DNA from: Geoalkalibacter subterraneus
GTDB lineage: Bacteria > Desulfobacterota > Desulfuromonadia > Desulfuromonadales > Geoalkalibacteraceae
DNA length: 64,000 nt
Direction of reading: 5' to 3'
NCBI RefSeq assembly: GCF_000827125.1
Contig: NZ_CP010311.1
Location: forward strand, 2,108,001-2,172,000
In this document: positions 43,659 to 52,338 of the stretch, piece after piece
How the letters are laid out: the number at the start of each line of letters is the position of its first letter
How positions within the stretch are numbered: position 1 is the stretch's first letter
The notes under the pieces: model-generated
Database searches by the model: none
The model's input: only the letters and a program-made list of their open reading frames with translations
Told to the model about the DNA's origin: nothing
Made by a program: the position numbers and the translations under genes

Positions 43659-44120
43659 TTAGGTCTGAATTTCGTGGTCTTGATCGATGAGCACCGCGAA
43701 CAGGATCTGGCGCGTGTCGGCCAGCAGCCTGGCCGGGATCGCGATGCGCTGAACGGTGTCGGATCGGCTGATGCGTGTACCGGATGTCCGGACGCTGGTA
43801 TCGATGCTCCGCAGCCAGGGGCGCGTCACCCGCACCGCCGTGTCGGCATCGACGCCCAGTCGACCATGGACGACGAGCCACAGGTCAGCGCTCCGGTTCA
43901 GGCGGTTGTTCACGCGAAGCGCGAGGTCGGATCGACGTTCGAGCCGATGGGCGACCCGCACCGCGCTGTCGGCCCGGACCATCACCGTGCGCCTGGCCGG
44001 TGCCCCGGAAAACAGCTCGAAAAGCGCTCCGGGTTGCGCCGCGCCGATGGCGAGCAGATCCGGCCGCCGGATGCCTCGGCGGGTGGTAATGGATGCCAGT
44101 TGTCCCTTATGCACGGCCAC
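43659..44120 (-). CDS. Hypothetical tail-operon protein
   Basis: 153 residues from a GTG at 44120 behind GGGAGG (longer ATG start at 44156 lacks such a site). The sequence has an unusual run of alternating Arg/Ala/Val segments (RADSAVRVAHRLERRSDLALRV, GVDADTAVRVTRP) that form short internal repeats of D/SxAxRV. No family recognised. The start overlaps the 43-residue gene by 14 bases. Confidence 0.65.
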   Translation of the reverse strand: MAVHKGQLASITTRRGIRRPDLLAIGAAQPGALFELFSGAPARRTVMVRADSAVRVAHRLERRSDLALRVNNRLNRSADLWLVVHGRLGVDADTAVRVTRPWLRSIDTSVRTSGTRISRSDTVQRIAIPARLLADTRQILFAVLIDQDHEIQT

Positions 44121-44238
44121 GGCGAATCCTCCCGCTGAGTTTGAGCGCCTGGCCACGGTTCATGGGCACAAGCGTTTCCGGACGACGCTGGCCGGTGATC
44201 GTAGTGACGGTTTTGAGCTTTCCGTTTCGAGTTGCCAT
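44107..44238 (-). CDS. Very small basic protein in the tail operon
   Basis: A 43-residue frame reads MATRNGKLKTVTTITG and ends in LKLSGRIRRGRA. It has AGGAG just before the ATG, lies 4 bases past the upstream gene and overlaps the next start, filling the gap exactly. It is strongly basic (about 10 Arg and Lys). Function unknown; it could be a tail-internal or DNA-contacting peptide. Confidence 0.6.
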   Translation of the reverse strand: MATRNGKLKTVTTITGQRRPETLVPMNRGQALKLSGRIRRGRA

Positions 44239-44242
44239 GGCA

Positions 44243-45232
44243 TTACTCCTTCACCGCGCACCAGCCGCCGGTGGTCAGGTTGAACACGCGGTAGCTGTCC
44301 GTTCCGATTTGAATGGCGTCTTCCGAGGCGACATTGCCGCCGCCCACGGCGAAGATCTCGATGAGTTCGCCGCGCAGTTCCTGGTAGACGGCGGAGCCGG
44401 ACATCGAGGCGAGCCAGGGAAAAAGGATGGTGGTGCCGTAGCGCATCTCCGGATCGGTTTCGCCCTGGAGACCGCCGTGAGCCGCGCCACAGCGGCCCTG
44501 CTGCCCGGACGCGGAGGTCCAGCCGTCGAACTTGTTCACGGCGTAAAATGTGCCCGGCGCGTTGTAGTAGCTGTTGATGACCGGCTGCGGGTCCTCGCCG
44601 ATCTTGGCCCCCGAGGCGTAATCCCGAACGAGGGTTTCGACGGTGATGGTGTTCGGCGTGGCGACGGTGTCGGTGGCGCTCACCCGCACGCGTTCGATGC
44701 CCGCGTCGTCTTTGATCACATAGTCCTGTCCGGGCGTGACCACGGTGGCGTCGTTGACCTGAAGCACCACGCCGCTTCCGGCGGTGACCGCCGCCTGCGT
44801 AAGCGCGACGGCCCCGGACCAGAACCGTTTCAGCAATCCGCTGTAATGGCCGTAGTAGGTGGAGACGAGCTTGGTGACCACGAAGACGTGGTCCAGGTCG
44901 GCGAACAGCCAGAAGATGAAGTCGGCGCTGTCCTCCACCCGCAGGTATGTGTAACTGGTGTGCGAAGCCTCGTTGACGCCGGTGTGGGTGGCAGCAATCC
45001 AATACTGGAATGCAGCGACGTGAATCCGCCCGGAGGTGGTGCTGATACGGAACTGTAGATAGACGTCCTCGGCCCCGGATTCCCCGTGAGACTTGAAGAC
45101 GAAATACGGCTGTGGGTCGGCCGACTGGTCGTCGTGCAGGGTCCATCCGGTGGTGGTCACCAGAAAGGTCCGCAGTTGATTGAGCAGGTCGAGCCGACCG
45201 TGGGCGAGTCCTTGAATGCTGTGGTATGCCAT
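44243..45232 (-). CDS. Tail structural protein, probably fibre or adhesin
   Basis: 329 residues (MAYHSIQGLAHGRLDLLNQLRTFLVTTTGWTL...). Beta-rich with aromatic residues and a middle segment (AAVTAGSGVVLQVNDATVVTPGQDYVI) that resembles a domain found again in the next upstream gene. Similar proteins sit next to tail fibres in contractile phages. No signature was recognised. Start behind a GGAGG. Confidence 0.68.
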   Translation of the reverse strand: MAYHSIQGLAHGRLDLLNQLRTFLVTTTGWTLHDDQSADPQPYFVFKSHGESGAEDVYLQFRISTTSGRIHVAAFQYWIAATHTGVNEASHTSYTYLRVEDSADFIFWLFADLDHVFVVTKLVSTYYGHYSGLLKRFWSGAVALTQAAVTAGSGVVLQVNDATVVTPGQDYVIKDDAGIERVRVSATDTVATPNTITVETLVRDYASGAKIGEDPQPVINSYYNAPGTFYAVNKFDGWTSASGQQGRCGAAHGGLQGETDPEMRYGTTILFPWLASMSGSAVYQELRGELIEIFAVGGGNVASEDAIQIGTDSYRVFNLTTGGWCAVKE

Positions 45233-45242
45233 GGCGGCCTCC

Positions 45243-45836
45243 TTAGAGAATCGGGTTTTCCGTGCCGGTCAGGCGCAGCTTAATGTCGAGTTTGTTTTGC
45301 ACCGGGGTGCCCGGGAGCACGGTGCAGCGCCGCCAGAAGGACAGCGTCTGCTGAAATGCCTTGTCGCCGAGATTGAGCGGTGCGCCCTGGGTGGCGGTGT
45401 CGAGTCCGGCCTGGGTCAGGGCCAGGCGGTACCAGACCGATTCGTCGGTACCGGTTTCGTCGATGGGATCGAGCACCAGCCCGGTGTAGTCGTAACCGGA
45501 ATAGACGGTCGTTCCGGCGTCGTGCGCGGCCGGAGCGGTGTTGGCCACGCCCCGTTGCACGGTGAGATTGACTGTGCCGCCGCCGCTTTCGACGAGCATC
45601 TGCTCGCCGTCGATGATGATGAGTTCGCCGTCGGCAAAGCGCGGTTCTGCCAAGGGGATGGCGGTCTGCGCCGCGTCGATGGCCGAGGCGAGGCCCGTCT
45701 GCTCGTTGGCGACGTAGAGTTGCCGATCCCTGATGTCGCCGTCGGTGCCGTTGTAGCTCTCGGCCTCGGGACGGCTGAAATCCCCCTCGGAAATCTGCTG
45801 GGTCAGCGCTTCGTCAAGATAGAGATGTATCGCCAT
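45243..45836 (-). CDS. Tail structural protein
   Basis: 197 residues: MAIHLYLDEALTQQISEGDFSRP then RQLYVANEQTGLASAIDAAQT, IIIDGEQMLVESGGGTVNLTVQRGVANTAPAAHDAGT and a C-terminal beta segment with KLDIKLRLTGTE. The middle stretch (AQTAI-LAEP-FADGELIIIDGEQ...V-RG) is the kind seen in phage tail/fibre proteins that carry a small beta domain. Function inferred only from neighbours. Confidence 0.68.
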   Translation of the reverse strand: MAIHLYLDEALTQQISEGDFSRPEAESYNGTDGDIRDRQLYVANEQTGLASAIDAAQTAIPLAEPRFADGELIIIDGEQMLVESGGGTVNLTVQRGVANTAPAAHDAGTTVYSGYDYTGLVLDPIDETGTDESVWYRLALTQAGLDTATQGAPLNLGDKAFQQTLSFWRRCTVLPGTPVQNKLDIKLRLTGTENPIL

Positions 45837-45846
45837 GGGTTCTCCT

Positions 45847-47424
45847 TCAGGTGGGCCACTGGGTGGCGCGATAGTTGTTGGCGGCGGCCTCGAACCCGGC
45901 CTGCGTCAGCGCGTGCAGGTCCTGCTGACGGAACAGCCAGCGGTAGGAAGGCCGCGACCAGCGGAATCCGGCCTGGTTGAGGCGCATGCGGCTGACGCGC
46001 ATGGGGCGGGTGCGGTCCACGGAGAGACGCAGGCCGGTGGTGTTGAGCGGGCTTGCGCCCAGCTTCATGGTCTCGACCCGATGGCGCTGGAGAGAGCCCG
46101 TGTCCACATAGACTTCAAGCGAAGCCCGTTCGCCGGTCAGATTCGCATTGCTCAGATACCGGGTGTTCAGGGTGTTCGCGTTGAGCCGGAACACAGGCCC
46201 TCTCCGCCGCCATCGGTCGATCCGGTCGACGGCCAGGGTGACGTCCGCGTCGCAGCCAGCGGTGGAGGCGAGCAGCAGATTGCTGATGCCGCCCTGGTTG
46301 GCGGTGAGATCGAGACCTTCGTTGAGCCTGGCGCGGCCAAGCTGGAAGCAGAGGCGATGCCGGGATTCCAGAGGCAGGCGCAGGTCGTACTTGGCCTCCG
46401 CCCGCTCGACCGGTTCCGCCTGCGTGTCGAAAAAGAAGTCCTTCTGCCGAAAGCAGTAGCGCAGCTCGGTCTCGCCATGGGTCAGCGATTTGCGGTTGAG
46501 ATGGCTCTCGCCCAGCCCAAAGCCGCTTTCCAGCACATCCCCTTCAAAATCGCGGCCGGTGTAGATGGGTGTGCAGAAGGAAACCCGGTCCTCGCCGACG
46601 CGGGTGTACGGCAGTCGCCAGTCGTTGAGGGCCTTGTGGTTCAGGCGCATCCGGTTCTGGCGGCCGTGAAAACGGGAGACCTTCACGGCGGCCCGGTCGA
46701 TCTCCGGGATCATCTCCGTGGTGCTGGTGAGCTGCAGCAGCTCCCAGGCCTTCTGCTTGTTAGTCAAATGACGGCAGGAACCGAGCGAGGAGTGGCCAAG
46801 GACGAAGGTCTCGTCGAGAAACGCCAGCACGATCCGGCGCACGGCGTTGGCATGCCCGAAGTCGAGCATCGCGCCGCCTTCGATCCATTCGAGCAGAAAC
46901 TGGAGCCAGAAACAGCGCGTGCCCGCCGGGTGGTGAAACACCAGGGCGTCGCGCAGCCCCTCGGTCTGGTTGAGACACAGCACGCGAAACACCCCGAGGC
47001 TGAACACCAGCCCGGGCAGCTTGGCTTTGCTGAGTCTGGAACGGGCATTGAGACGCAGAGCCGAGCGGAAGGTCTCCTGAAGTTCCCCCTGCCAGCCGAG
47101 TGTGTTAAAATCGCGTTCGATGGCCGGAATGGTGCCCTTGCGGCGATAGATTTCGACCGCCTCCCGCACGCGGCGTCGCTGGCAGTCCGGCGAACAGGTG
47201 CCGTCCACTTCGAGGCCGACGAGTCTCGCCAGCAGCGGCAGGAAGCGTTCGTCGCAGTGGTCGACGTCAAAAATGGTCGGGAAGTCGTCGATGGCCTGCT
47301 TGAGTTCGTCGAACGTTCCGGCGGGAAGGCTCAGAAAGGTGCGCAGGTCACCGGCCTCGTCGTTGTGCTCGTAAAGCGGCGGCAGCAGGCCGAGCAGATT
47401 GTCCTTGAACCAATCCGACATCAA
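45847..47424 (-). CDS. Phage tail protein I-like baseplate protein
   Basis: 525 residues. The N-terminal 130 residues have the P2 gpI-type pattern (LPPLYEHNDEAGDLRTFLSLPAG, CDERFLPLLARLVGLEVD, RRKGTIPAIERDFNTLGW). The remainder is longer than gpI and has many short repeats ending in R-L-N, e.g. MKLGASPLNTTGLRLSV, probably a beta-helical or stacked arm reaching to the fibre. It overlaps baseplate J by ATGA, the usual J-I pair. Confidence 0.83.
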   Translation of the reverse strand: MMSDWFKDNLLGLLPPLYEHNDEAGDLRTFLSLPAGTFDELKQAIDDFPTIFDVDHCDERFLPLLARLVGLEVDGTCSPDCQRRRVREAVEIYRRKGTIPAIERDFNTLGWQGELQETFRSALRLNARSRLSKAKLPGLVFSLGVFRVLCLNQTEGLRDALVFHHPAGTRCFWLQFLLEWIEGGAMLDFGHANAVRRIVLAFLDETFVLGHSSLGSCRHLTNKQKAWELLQLTSTTEMIPEIDRAAVKVSRFHGRQNRMRLNHKALNDWRLPYTRVGEDRVSFCTPIYTGRDFEGDVLESGFGLGESHLNRKSLTHGETELRYCFRQKDFFFDTQAEPVERAEAKYDLRLPLESRHRLCFQLGRARLNEGLDLTANQGGISNLLLASTAGCDADVTLAVDRIDRWRRRGPVFRLNANTLNTRYLSNANLTGERASLEVYVDTGSLQRHRVETMKLGASPLNTTGLRLSVDRTRPMRVSRMRLNQAGFRWSRPSYRWLFRQQDLHALTQAGFEAAANNYRATQWPT

Positions 47425-48830
47425 CCGGCCCTCCGCAGATCGAGGTTGACGCTGCCGAGAACCGGGATTTCGCCGTGGCGCAGCTCGATGTCCTGCTGGG
47501 GCGCGTACAGATGCATGTGGCTGACGCCGCGCACGCCGTCGATCAGGGCGACCAGGTCGGAGAAGTGAATGGTCTGGCCGAAGGAGACCTGGTCGAAAGA
47601 AAAGAAATCGGAAAGTGCGGCTTCGATGCGGCTGCGCACGTTTTCCAGCGGTTCGCCGGGCCAGATGTAGACCTCGGCGTCGATGGAAACGGGGCGGTAG
47701 ATCGGGTCGAACAGGTTAATCTCGACCGTGATGACCTTGCGGCGTTCGAGAAACTCGGCGAGGTCCCGCTTGAGCAGCGCCGAGGGCATTCCGCCGCCAT
47801 TGGGGGCGATGGACAGTTGGACGTTGTAATAGCGGATGTTCTGACAGGCATTGGTGTCGAGCACCTTGGCCTTGGCGACGCCGGGGTAACCTTCGGCGAG
47901 CGCCTGGTAATCCTCCAGGGTGACGGCTTTCCAGAGACTGCGCAGCTCCGCCGGTGCCTGTCGGCGGGCGTGTTCGAGGGCTTCCCGCGAAGCGCCGCCG
48001 GTGGCAGGCACAGGATTGGTGACGGTCAGGGAAACCTGGCCTCCGTCAAGGTAGATCGGGCTCAGCAGTTGGGTGATCCGGTTCGGACCGAGGTTTCCCT
48101 GGTCCCCGATGGTCTGCAGATAGCTGACGGCAATGGCGCTTCCCTGAGCGGGTACAGCGCCGCTTTGCCCGTCGCCGAAAATCAGGGTGGAGATGTCGAG
48201 GGCGTCCAGGTCGGCCATGAAATGGCGGCTGTCGGCCAGGCTGTCCTGGAAGTGATCGACCTCGCTCCAGGCGTCGTCCCCCACCGTAACGGTGATGGTG
48301 CCCTGGGCGATGACGTCGCCGGTCAGGCGGATGCGCTGGAATGGCAGCCCCGTCGAAGTGAAGGTCTCGGTGCGGCGCACGCCTTGACGGGTCGGGATGT
48401 CTACCGAGAGTACGCCTCGCGGGATCAAGCCGTCCTCGACCGTCTCGAAATCCGCCTCGCCGTCACTCAGCAAGGCGCGGCAGGCTGTCCCCGCCGGAAT
48501 GGTCAGATCCTTGCCAAGCGGGGCGGAGAGCCGGAAGCGCAGCGTGGTGGTGGAGGCCACCGGCGAATCCAGCCGGTAGCCGATGAGTTTGCAGAGGTTG
48601 ATGACGTTCTGGCGCTGGCGGGCCGTGGGCAGAAAGGCCTCCGCCGCCTGGGCGTCCAGGTAATAGGCCAGCATGTCGCCCACGCCGCAGAACAGATCGA
48701 GCAGGACGACGCCGAGATCGGAGTGATTGAAATCGGTCCAGCGGTCGGTGAGCTGCGGGATCTTCGCCAGCAGCTCCTGACGGATCGATTCGTAATCCTT
48801 GTTGATGTATCCGATGCTTGCGCGGCCCAT
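47421..48830 (-). CDS. Baseplate J/gp47-family protein
   Basis: 469 residues: N-terminal YESIRQELLAKIPQLTDRWTDFNHSD, and LDLFCGVGDMLAYYLDAQAAEAFLPTARQRQNVINLCKLIGYRL, the conserved core of baseplate wedge J. C-terminal Y-IWPGEPLENVRSRIEAALSDFF is the usual end. It builds the baseplate wedge with the gp25 and I proteins. The start lies 99 bases past the gp25-like gene; a hairpin (GCGAGAGC/GCTCTCGC) and a 32-base repeat lie in that gap. Confidence 0.92.
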   Translation of the reverse strand: MGRASIGYINKDYESIRQELLAKIPQLTDRWTDFNHSDLGVVLLDLFCGVGDMLAYYLDAQAAEAFLPTARQRQNVINLCKLIGYRLDSPVASTTTLRFRLSAPLGKDLTIPAGTACRALLSDGEADFETVEDGLIPRGVLSVDIPTRQGVRRTETFTSTGLPFQRIRLTGDVIAQGTITVTVGDDAWSEVDHFQDSLADSRHFMADLDALDISTLIFGDGQSGAVPAQGSAIAVSYLQTIGDQGNLGPNRITQLLSPIYLDGGQVSLTVTNPVPATGGASREALEHARRQAPAELRSLWKAVTLEDYQALAEGYPGVAKAKVLDTNACQNIRYYNVQLSIAPNGGGMPSALLKRDLAEFLERRKVITVEINLFDPIYRPVSIDAEVYIWPGEPLENVRSRIEAALSDFFSFDQVSFGQTIHFSDLVALIDGVRGVSHMHLYAPQQDIELRHGEIPVLGSVNLDLRRAG

Positions 48831-48886
48831 GGTCTCTCCGGTTTTCGGTGGTTATGCGAGAGCGCCTGATGCTCTCGCCACGCCGG

Positions 48887-48918
48887 TTACTTACCGGAAG
48901 GGGCCTGGATGTGTCGGA
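48887..48918. repeat. Intergenic repeat of the tail operon, copy 1
   Basis: TTACTTACCGGAAG, 10 variable bases, then GTGTCGGA. The same layout is found at 55861-55892. Both copies lie a few bases past a stop codon. The shared part on the minus strand is TCCGACAC...CTTCCGGTAAGTAA. Confidence 0.7.
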
Positions 48919-48929
48919 GGCGGGACGCC

Positions 48930-49847
48930 TCAGAGCGGGCCGCGCAGTTGCCAGACGGGATTGGGCTGCCCGGATGTGTTGTTGAGGTAGTGGGATTCCT
49001 TTTTGCCCTCGAAATAGAACAGACCGATGCGGCCCGGCTCCAGGGTGGTGATCCGGTGAACGGTGCCAGCGGCGTTGTCTTCCGCCTGACTCTGGGTGTC
49101 GAAGCCCAGACCGCTCGCGGCCAGATAGAGGGCGTGCTCGGCCTGGGGCGCTTCCGTTTCTGGCGCTCCCTCGAATGTCAGGTAATGGCCGTGGTTGTCA
49201 CCTGGATCGCTGACGATCCACTTGCCGTTGCGGTCCTGATAGGCTCCCTCGATGTAGGCGACTTCGTATTCCCCGGCTGGCCAGATCAAGAAGTCGTTCG
49301 GATCGGGGCTCATCTCGACCGCGTCGAACCAGAGCAGATTGAACAGCGAGCGCACGTCCGGCGACAGGCGCACGCTGCGCACCGGCGGCGGTTCCGGCTC
49401 GGGCTCCGGCTGGGGATAGCTGGGCGCGGGATTGTTCGGGTCTTCTCTGTAGAAGGGATAGACCAGGTTGCCGTCCACCTGGCTCTGGATCACCCGGTAG
49501 GCGATATGCACCAGCAGCAGGTTGCCGTCGATGTTCAGCGGCCGGTCGTCGAAGCGCACCTCCGTGATGATCACCCGCTTTTCCCAGCGCTTGATGGCGT
49601 CGATTACGTAATGGCGCAGCAGGCCCTTGAGCACCTCGTCGTTCTGTTCGAACACCAGATCCTTCAGCCGGGAGCCGAACTCCGGATTCATGAACCGTTC
49701 GCCGATTCGGGTGCCGAGGATCTGCAGGATGCTTTCACGGATATGCTCGTGCTCCCGCGAGGTGGCGGTCGAGACCTGTGTGCCGCCGGATAGCGACTGA
49801 AACCGGAACGGGTAACGCAACCCCTTGCCGAGGAAATCGTAGCTCAT
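48930..49847 (-). CDS. gp25/GpW-like baseplate wedge protein with extra domain
   Basis: 305 residues. The first 130 are the gp25 (GPW) lysozyme-like wedge core: RESILQILGTRIGERFMNPEFGSRL, VIDAIKRWEKRVIITEVRFD, GNLLLVHIAYRV. The usual gp25 ends there; here a Pro/Glu linker (residues about 140-157) is followed by about 150 more residues of beta-rich sequence (WPAGEYEVAYIEGAYQDRNG) that I do not recognise. The start overlaps the 118-residue gene by one base, behind AGGAG. Confidence 0.83.
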   Translation of the reverse strand: MSYDFLGKGLRYPFRFQSLSGGTQVSTATSREHEHIRESILQILGTRIGERFMNPEFGSRLKDLVFEQNDEVLKGLLRHYVIDAIKRWEKRVIITEVRFDDRPLNIDGNLLLVHIAYRVIQSQVDGNLVYPFYREDPNNPAPSYPQPEPEPEPPPVRSVRLSPDVRSLFNLLWFDAVEMSPDPNDFLIWPAGEYEVAYIEGAYQDRNGKWIVSDPGDNHGHYLTFEGAPETEAPQAEHALYLAASGLGFDTQSQAEDNAAGTVHRITTLEPGRIGLFYFEGKKESHYLNNTSGQPNPVWQLRGPL

Positions 49848-50203
49848 CAGGCACGCTCCTCGCAGTCGAGGCCGCACTGTCCAGAGCAGCCATTTTCCGA
49901 AGTGCCGTCGTCAATGGCTTCTCCCTGGAACCGGACCACCAGATCCAGACCATTTTTTAGACCCAGGTGGATGGTTCCGTCCGCCTCGATCAGCCCGCCG
50001 TGGCTGGACTGGCCGCACCGGAATCCCTTGGCTCCGCCGGAGAGCAGACGGACAGCGATGGTTTCGCCGATGCCCTCGATACGGCCGATGCCGATGATGT
50101 CGATAGGTCCGGCCGGGTTGATCAGGGTGATGAACCGCTCCCGGTGATCGACGTCGAGGCGGATGCCCTCGGGCAGAACCACCGCGAAGCGTTCCGCGCC
50201 CAT
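49847..50203 (-). CDS. Hypothetical tail-operon protein
   Basis: 118 residues from the ATG at 50203; the frame continues upstream to the stop of the preceding gene without another standard start, so the true N-terminus may be longer. Segments IDIIGIGRIEGIGETIAVRLLSGG and GTIHLGLKNGLDLVVRFQG suggest a beta barrel. The C-terminus has four Cys (GCSGQCGLDC) of possible metal-binding type. Family not recognised. Confidence 0.62.
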   Translation of the reverse strand: MGAERFAVVLPEGIRLDVDHRERFITLINPAGPIDIIGIGRIEGIGETIAVRLLSGGAKGFRCGQSSHGGLIEADGTIHLGLKNGLDLVVRFQGEAIDDGTSENGCSGQCGLDCEERA

Positions 50204-50266
50204 GGCGGTCGGCTCGATCCCTGCGGGCAGTCCGCTGATACCGGCTGCCTCCTGGGTCGAACGCAG

Positions 50267-50737
50267 TTAGGACTCGACCAGGGTGTAAAGGCGTCCCGGG
50301 GCGACCTCGATGGCCGTGCCGGGTCCGGGGGTGATGACCTGCTGTTCTCCTCCGTCGATAACGCAGATTCGCTGATCGTCAGTGGTCCGCAGGATCATGC
50401 CGTCGGGCAAGGTGAAGAGCCGGTTGCCGTCCGGCAGATCCCGGGGTTCGGTGCCCGCAGGCAGTTCGACGAAGGGATAAAAATCGGGCTCCGGCTCGAT
50501 CTGAACCTGGCCCAGGTACTCCTGCGTCCTGGACTGCTGGGCCTCCAGATAGGCTTGGGCCTGGCCGCGCATCGCCTCCGAGGCGGCGTGACCGGCCTCC
50601 AGCAACGTGCGGATGCCGGAAAGCTCTTCACGGATGCCGGACAGGTGATCGCAGAGCGCTCGCAGCACATACTGTTGTTCGCCGGAATCGGTCTGCTCGA
50701 TAGTGGCCTGCAATTCGGCGGGTTCTTCGGAAATCAT
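50267..50737 (-). CDS. Hypothetical tail-operon protein with coiled coil
   Basis: 156 residues from the second ATG (50737), because GGAGG precedes it at the right distance. A coiled-coil N-terminus (ALCDHLSGIREELSGIRTLLEAGHAASEAMRG) is followed by a beta-rich part (LPDGNRLFTLPDGMILR). It follows the YfaP-like gene with a stop at 50749-50751. No family recognised; probable baseplate accessory. Confidence 0.62.
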   Translation of the reverse strand: MISEEPAELQATIEQTDSGEQQYVLRALCDHLSGIREELSGIRTLLEAGHAASEAMRGQAQAYLEAQQSRTQEYLGQVQIEPEPDFYPFVELPAGTEPRDLPDGNRLFTLPDGMILRTTDDQRICVIDGGEQQVITPGPGTAIEVAPGRLYTLVES

Positions 50738-50748
50738 GACAACCTCCA

Positions 50749-51759
50749 TTACATGCCGACATTGGCGGGTTGGGATTGATAGCTCATGGCGTTGACCGCC
50801 GTCACTGTTCCGGTCGCGCCGTCGATTTCGAATACGGTCCAGACCGTGCCAGGGGCGTTGGGAACGGTGAAGGTCTGCTCACGGCCATCGCTCAAGAACA
50901 CCTTCACCGATGCTCCGGACTGCGCCAGGCCGGTGCTCGGATTGGCGTTGCGGTTGGTGTAGTCGTGGACCGCGTAGCGGTAGACGCCGGGGATGAGCCG
51001 ATGGATGGTGATGGTCTCCGGCCCATAGGAGCTGGTGTCGTCCACGTCCAATTCCGCCGCCTCGTTTTCGATGGTGTGGGAATAGAACACATGGAACCTG
51101 CCGCCGGATGGCGTCGGTCCGGTGAGATGGGAATCGAGGTCCCGGGGATTCAGGCCCCACTGCAACACGATGCGGGCTACCTGGCCGTCGAGCTCGGGCG
51201 AGAGAACGATCTGGATGTCGCCGGAGGTGTTGGGGTCGGCATTCACCCAGCCATGCCAGGCGATGTATCCCGGCGCGGTGACCTCCACGTAATAGAACCC
51301 CTCGGGTACGGACAGCTCGAACCCGCCATAGGCGTTGGCGAAGGTCTGGTACGCAGCCGGGCCGGTTTCCGAGCGGCGGAATTCGATCAGCGCGTTGCCG
51401 ACGCCGCTGGTGTTGAGGGCGTTGACCACCATGCCGCTGAGGAAGACCGTGGCTCCACTGGCAAAGTCCGGGTGGTCGGCGAACCAGGACGGATCGCGGA
51501 CCTCCACCAGAACATGGCGGAGACTGTCCCGGGCCGAGGATCGCCAGACCATGAGCACGGCGTTGCCGATGGTCCAGCCGCAGCGAATGACACCGTCCGG
51601 CCCGATCTCCGCGACTTCCGGGTTGCTGGAGGCAAAGACCGGGGCGTCCACGTCGCCGCGCAGGGAGAGCGGAACCCGTTGCTCGAACTCGCCAGCGGAG
51701 AGGCGGATGGAGCGAGGCTGTACCTCCCAGTGGCTGAAGGCTGCCGGGGCATCCGTCAT
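50749..51759 (-). CDS. Ig-like and YfaP-like tail adhesin
   Basis: 336 residues from 51759 (GGAGG before it; overlaps the upstream gene by ATGA). The N-terminal part repeats the pattern of the next upstream gene (IRLSAGEFEQRVPLSLRG, SSNPEVAEIGPDGVI), a BIG2-type Ig-like fold. It is followed by a carboxypeptidase-regulatory-like beta sandwich (VVNALNTSGVGNALIEF, ANAYGGFELSVPEGFYYVEV) and a YfaP/DUF2135-like end (ILQWGLNPRDLDSHLTGP, DVDDTSSYGPETITI). Such modules bind surface sugars or host envelope. Probable tip or fibre adhesin. Confidence 0.75.
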   Translation of the reverse strand: MTDAPAAFSHWEVQPRSIRLSAGEFEQRVPLSLRGDVDAPVFASSNPEVAEIGPDGVIRCGWTIGNAVLMVWRSSARDSLRHVLVEVRDPSWFADHPDFASGATVFLSGMVVNALNTSGVGNALIEFRRSETGPAAYQTFANAYGGFELSVPEGFYYVEVTAPGYIAWHGWVNADPNTSGDIQIVLSPELDGQVARIVLQWGLNPRDLDSHLTGPTPSGGRFHVFYSHTIENEAAELDVDDTSSYGPETITIHRLIPGVYRYAVHDYTNRNANPSTGLAQSGASVKVFLSDGREQTFTVPNAPGTVWTVFEIDGATGTVTAVNAMSYQSQPANVGM

Positions 51760-52064
51760 GAAGGGACCTCCACCGGTGCGGAGACGCCGCCGCCATAGAC
51801 CTCGACCTGAACGTGCCGCAGGCTGAGCCGCTCGGGCGAATCCCAGACCAGAATCATGGCCGCTCCGGGAACGAAGCCGCATTCGACATTGCCGTCCTCA
51901 TCGACACTGGCCACGTCGGGATTGGACGATTCGAACACCGGCGCTTCGGGCAGACCACGGATCGAGAGCGGAATGCGCTGAACGAATGGGGATCGCGAGA
52001 CCCGGATCAGTTTCGGGAAAACATCCCAGTAGTGCGGTTCCGGCGGCTGTTCGAGATTGTTCAT
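51756..52064 (-). CDS. BIG2-like Ig-fold protein
   Basis: 102 residues. FPKLIRVSRSPFVQRIPLSIRGLPEAPVFESSNPDVASVDEDGNVECGF is a single BIG2-type Ig-like domain and parallels the N-terminus of the gene downstream. It lies between PAAR and the adhesin, overlapping the latter by ATGA. It may serve as a spacer or decorating domain. Duplication of this domain within the operon is visible. Confidence 0.72.
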   Translation of the reverse strand: MNNLEQPPEPHYWDVFPKLIRVSRSPFVQRIPLSIRGLPEAPVFESSNPDVASVDEDGNVECGFVPGAAMILVWDSPERLSLRHVQVEVYGGGVSAPVEVPS

Positions 52065-52074
52065 CGCGTCCCCC

Positions 52075-52338
52075 TCAGTTGTCGATGGTGTCGGGACTGC
52101 CAGTGACGATGATGGCTCCGCAGGCGGTGATGTCGCCGATGCGGGCGTTGGGCAATCCTTCGGTGATGGTGTCGAAGCTGCCGGTCACGATGGGCGTCAC
52201 ACCATGCCCCGGGATGGGACAGACGTGCAGGTCCCCCATGCGGGCCACCGGCATGCCGTTGTCCAGCGTTCGGCTTGCCCCGGTGATGATGACGCCGCCG
52301 TGACTGCTGATGTCGCCGAGTCGCGCCTGGGAGCTCAT
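52075..52338 (-). CDS. PAAR-motif spike tip protein
   Basis: 87 residues from the ATG at 52338, overlapping the previous stop by ATGA. Three repeats of the PAAR kind (ITGASRTLDNGMPVARMGDLHVCPIPGHG, IVTGSFDTITEGLPNARIGDIT, IIVTGSPDTIDN) would fold into the sharp cone capping the tail spike. Metal may be held by the Cys and His of HVCPIPGH. Confidence 0.9.
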   Translation of the reverse strand: MSSQARLGDISSHGGVIITGASRTLDNGMPVARMGDLHVCPIPGHGVTPIVTGSFDTITEGLPNARIGDITACGAIIVTGSPDTIDN

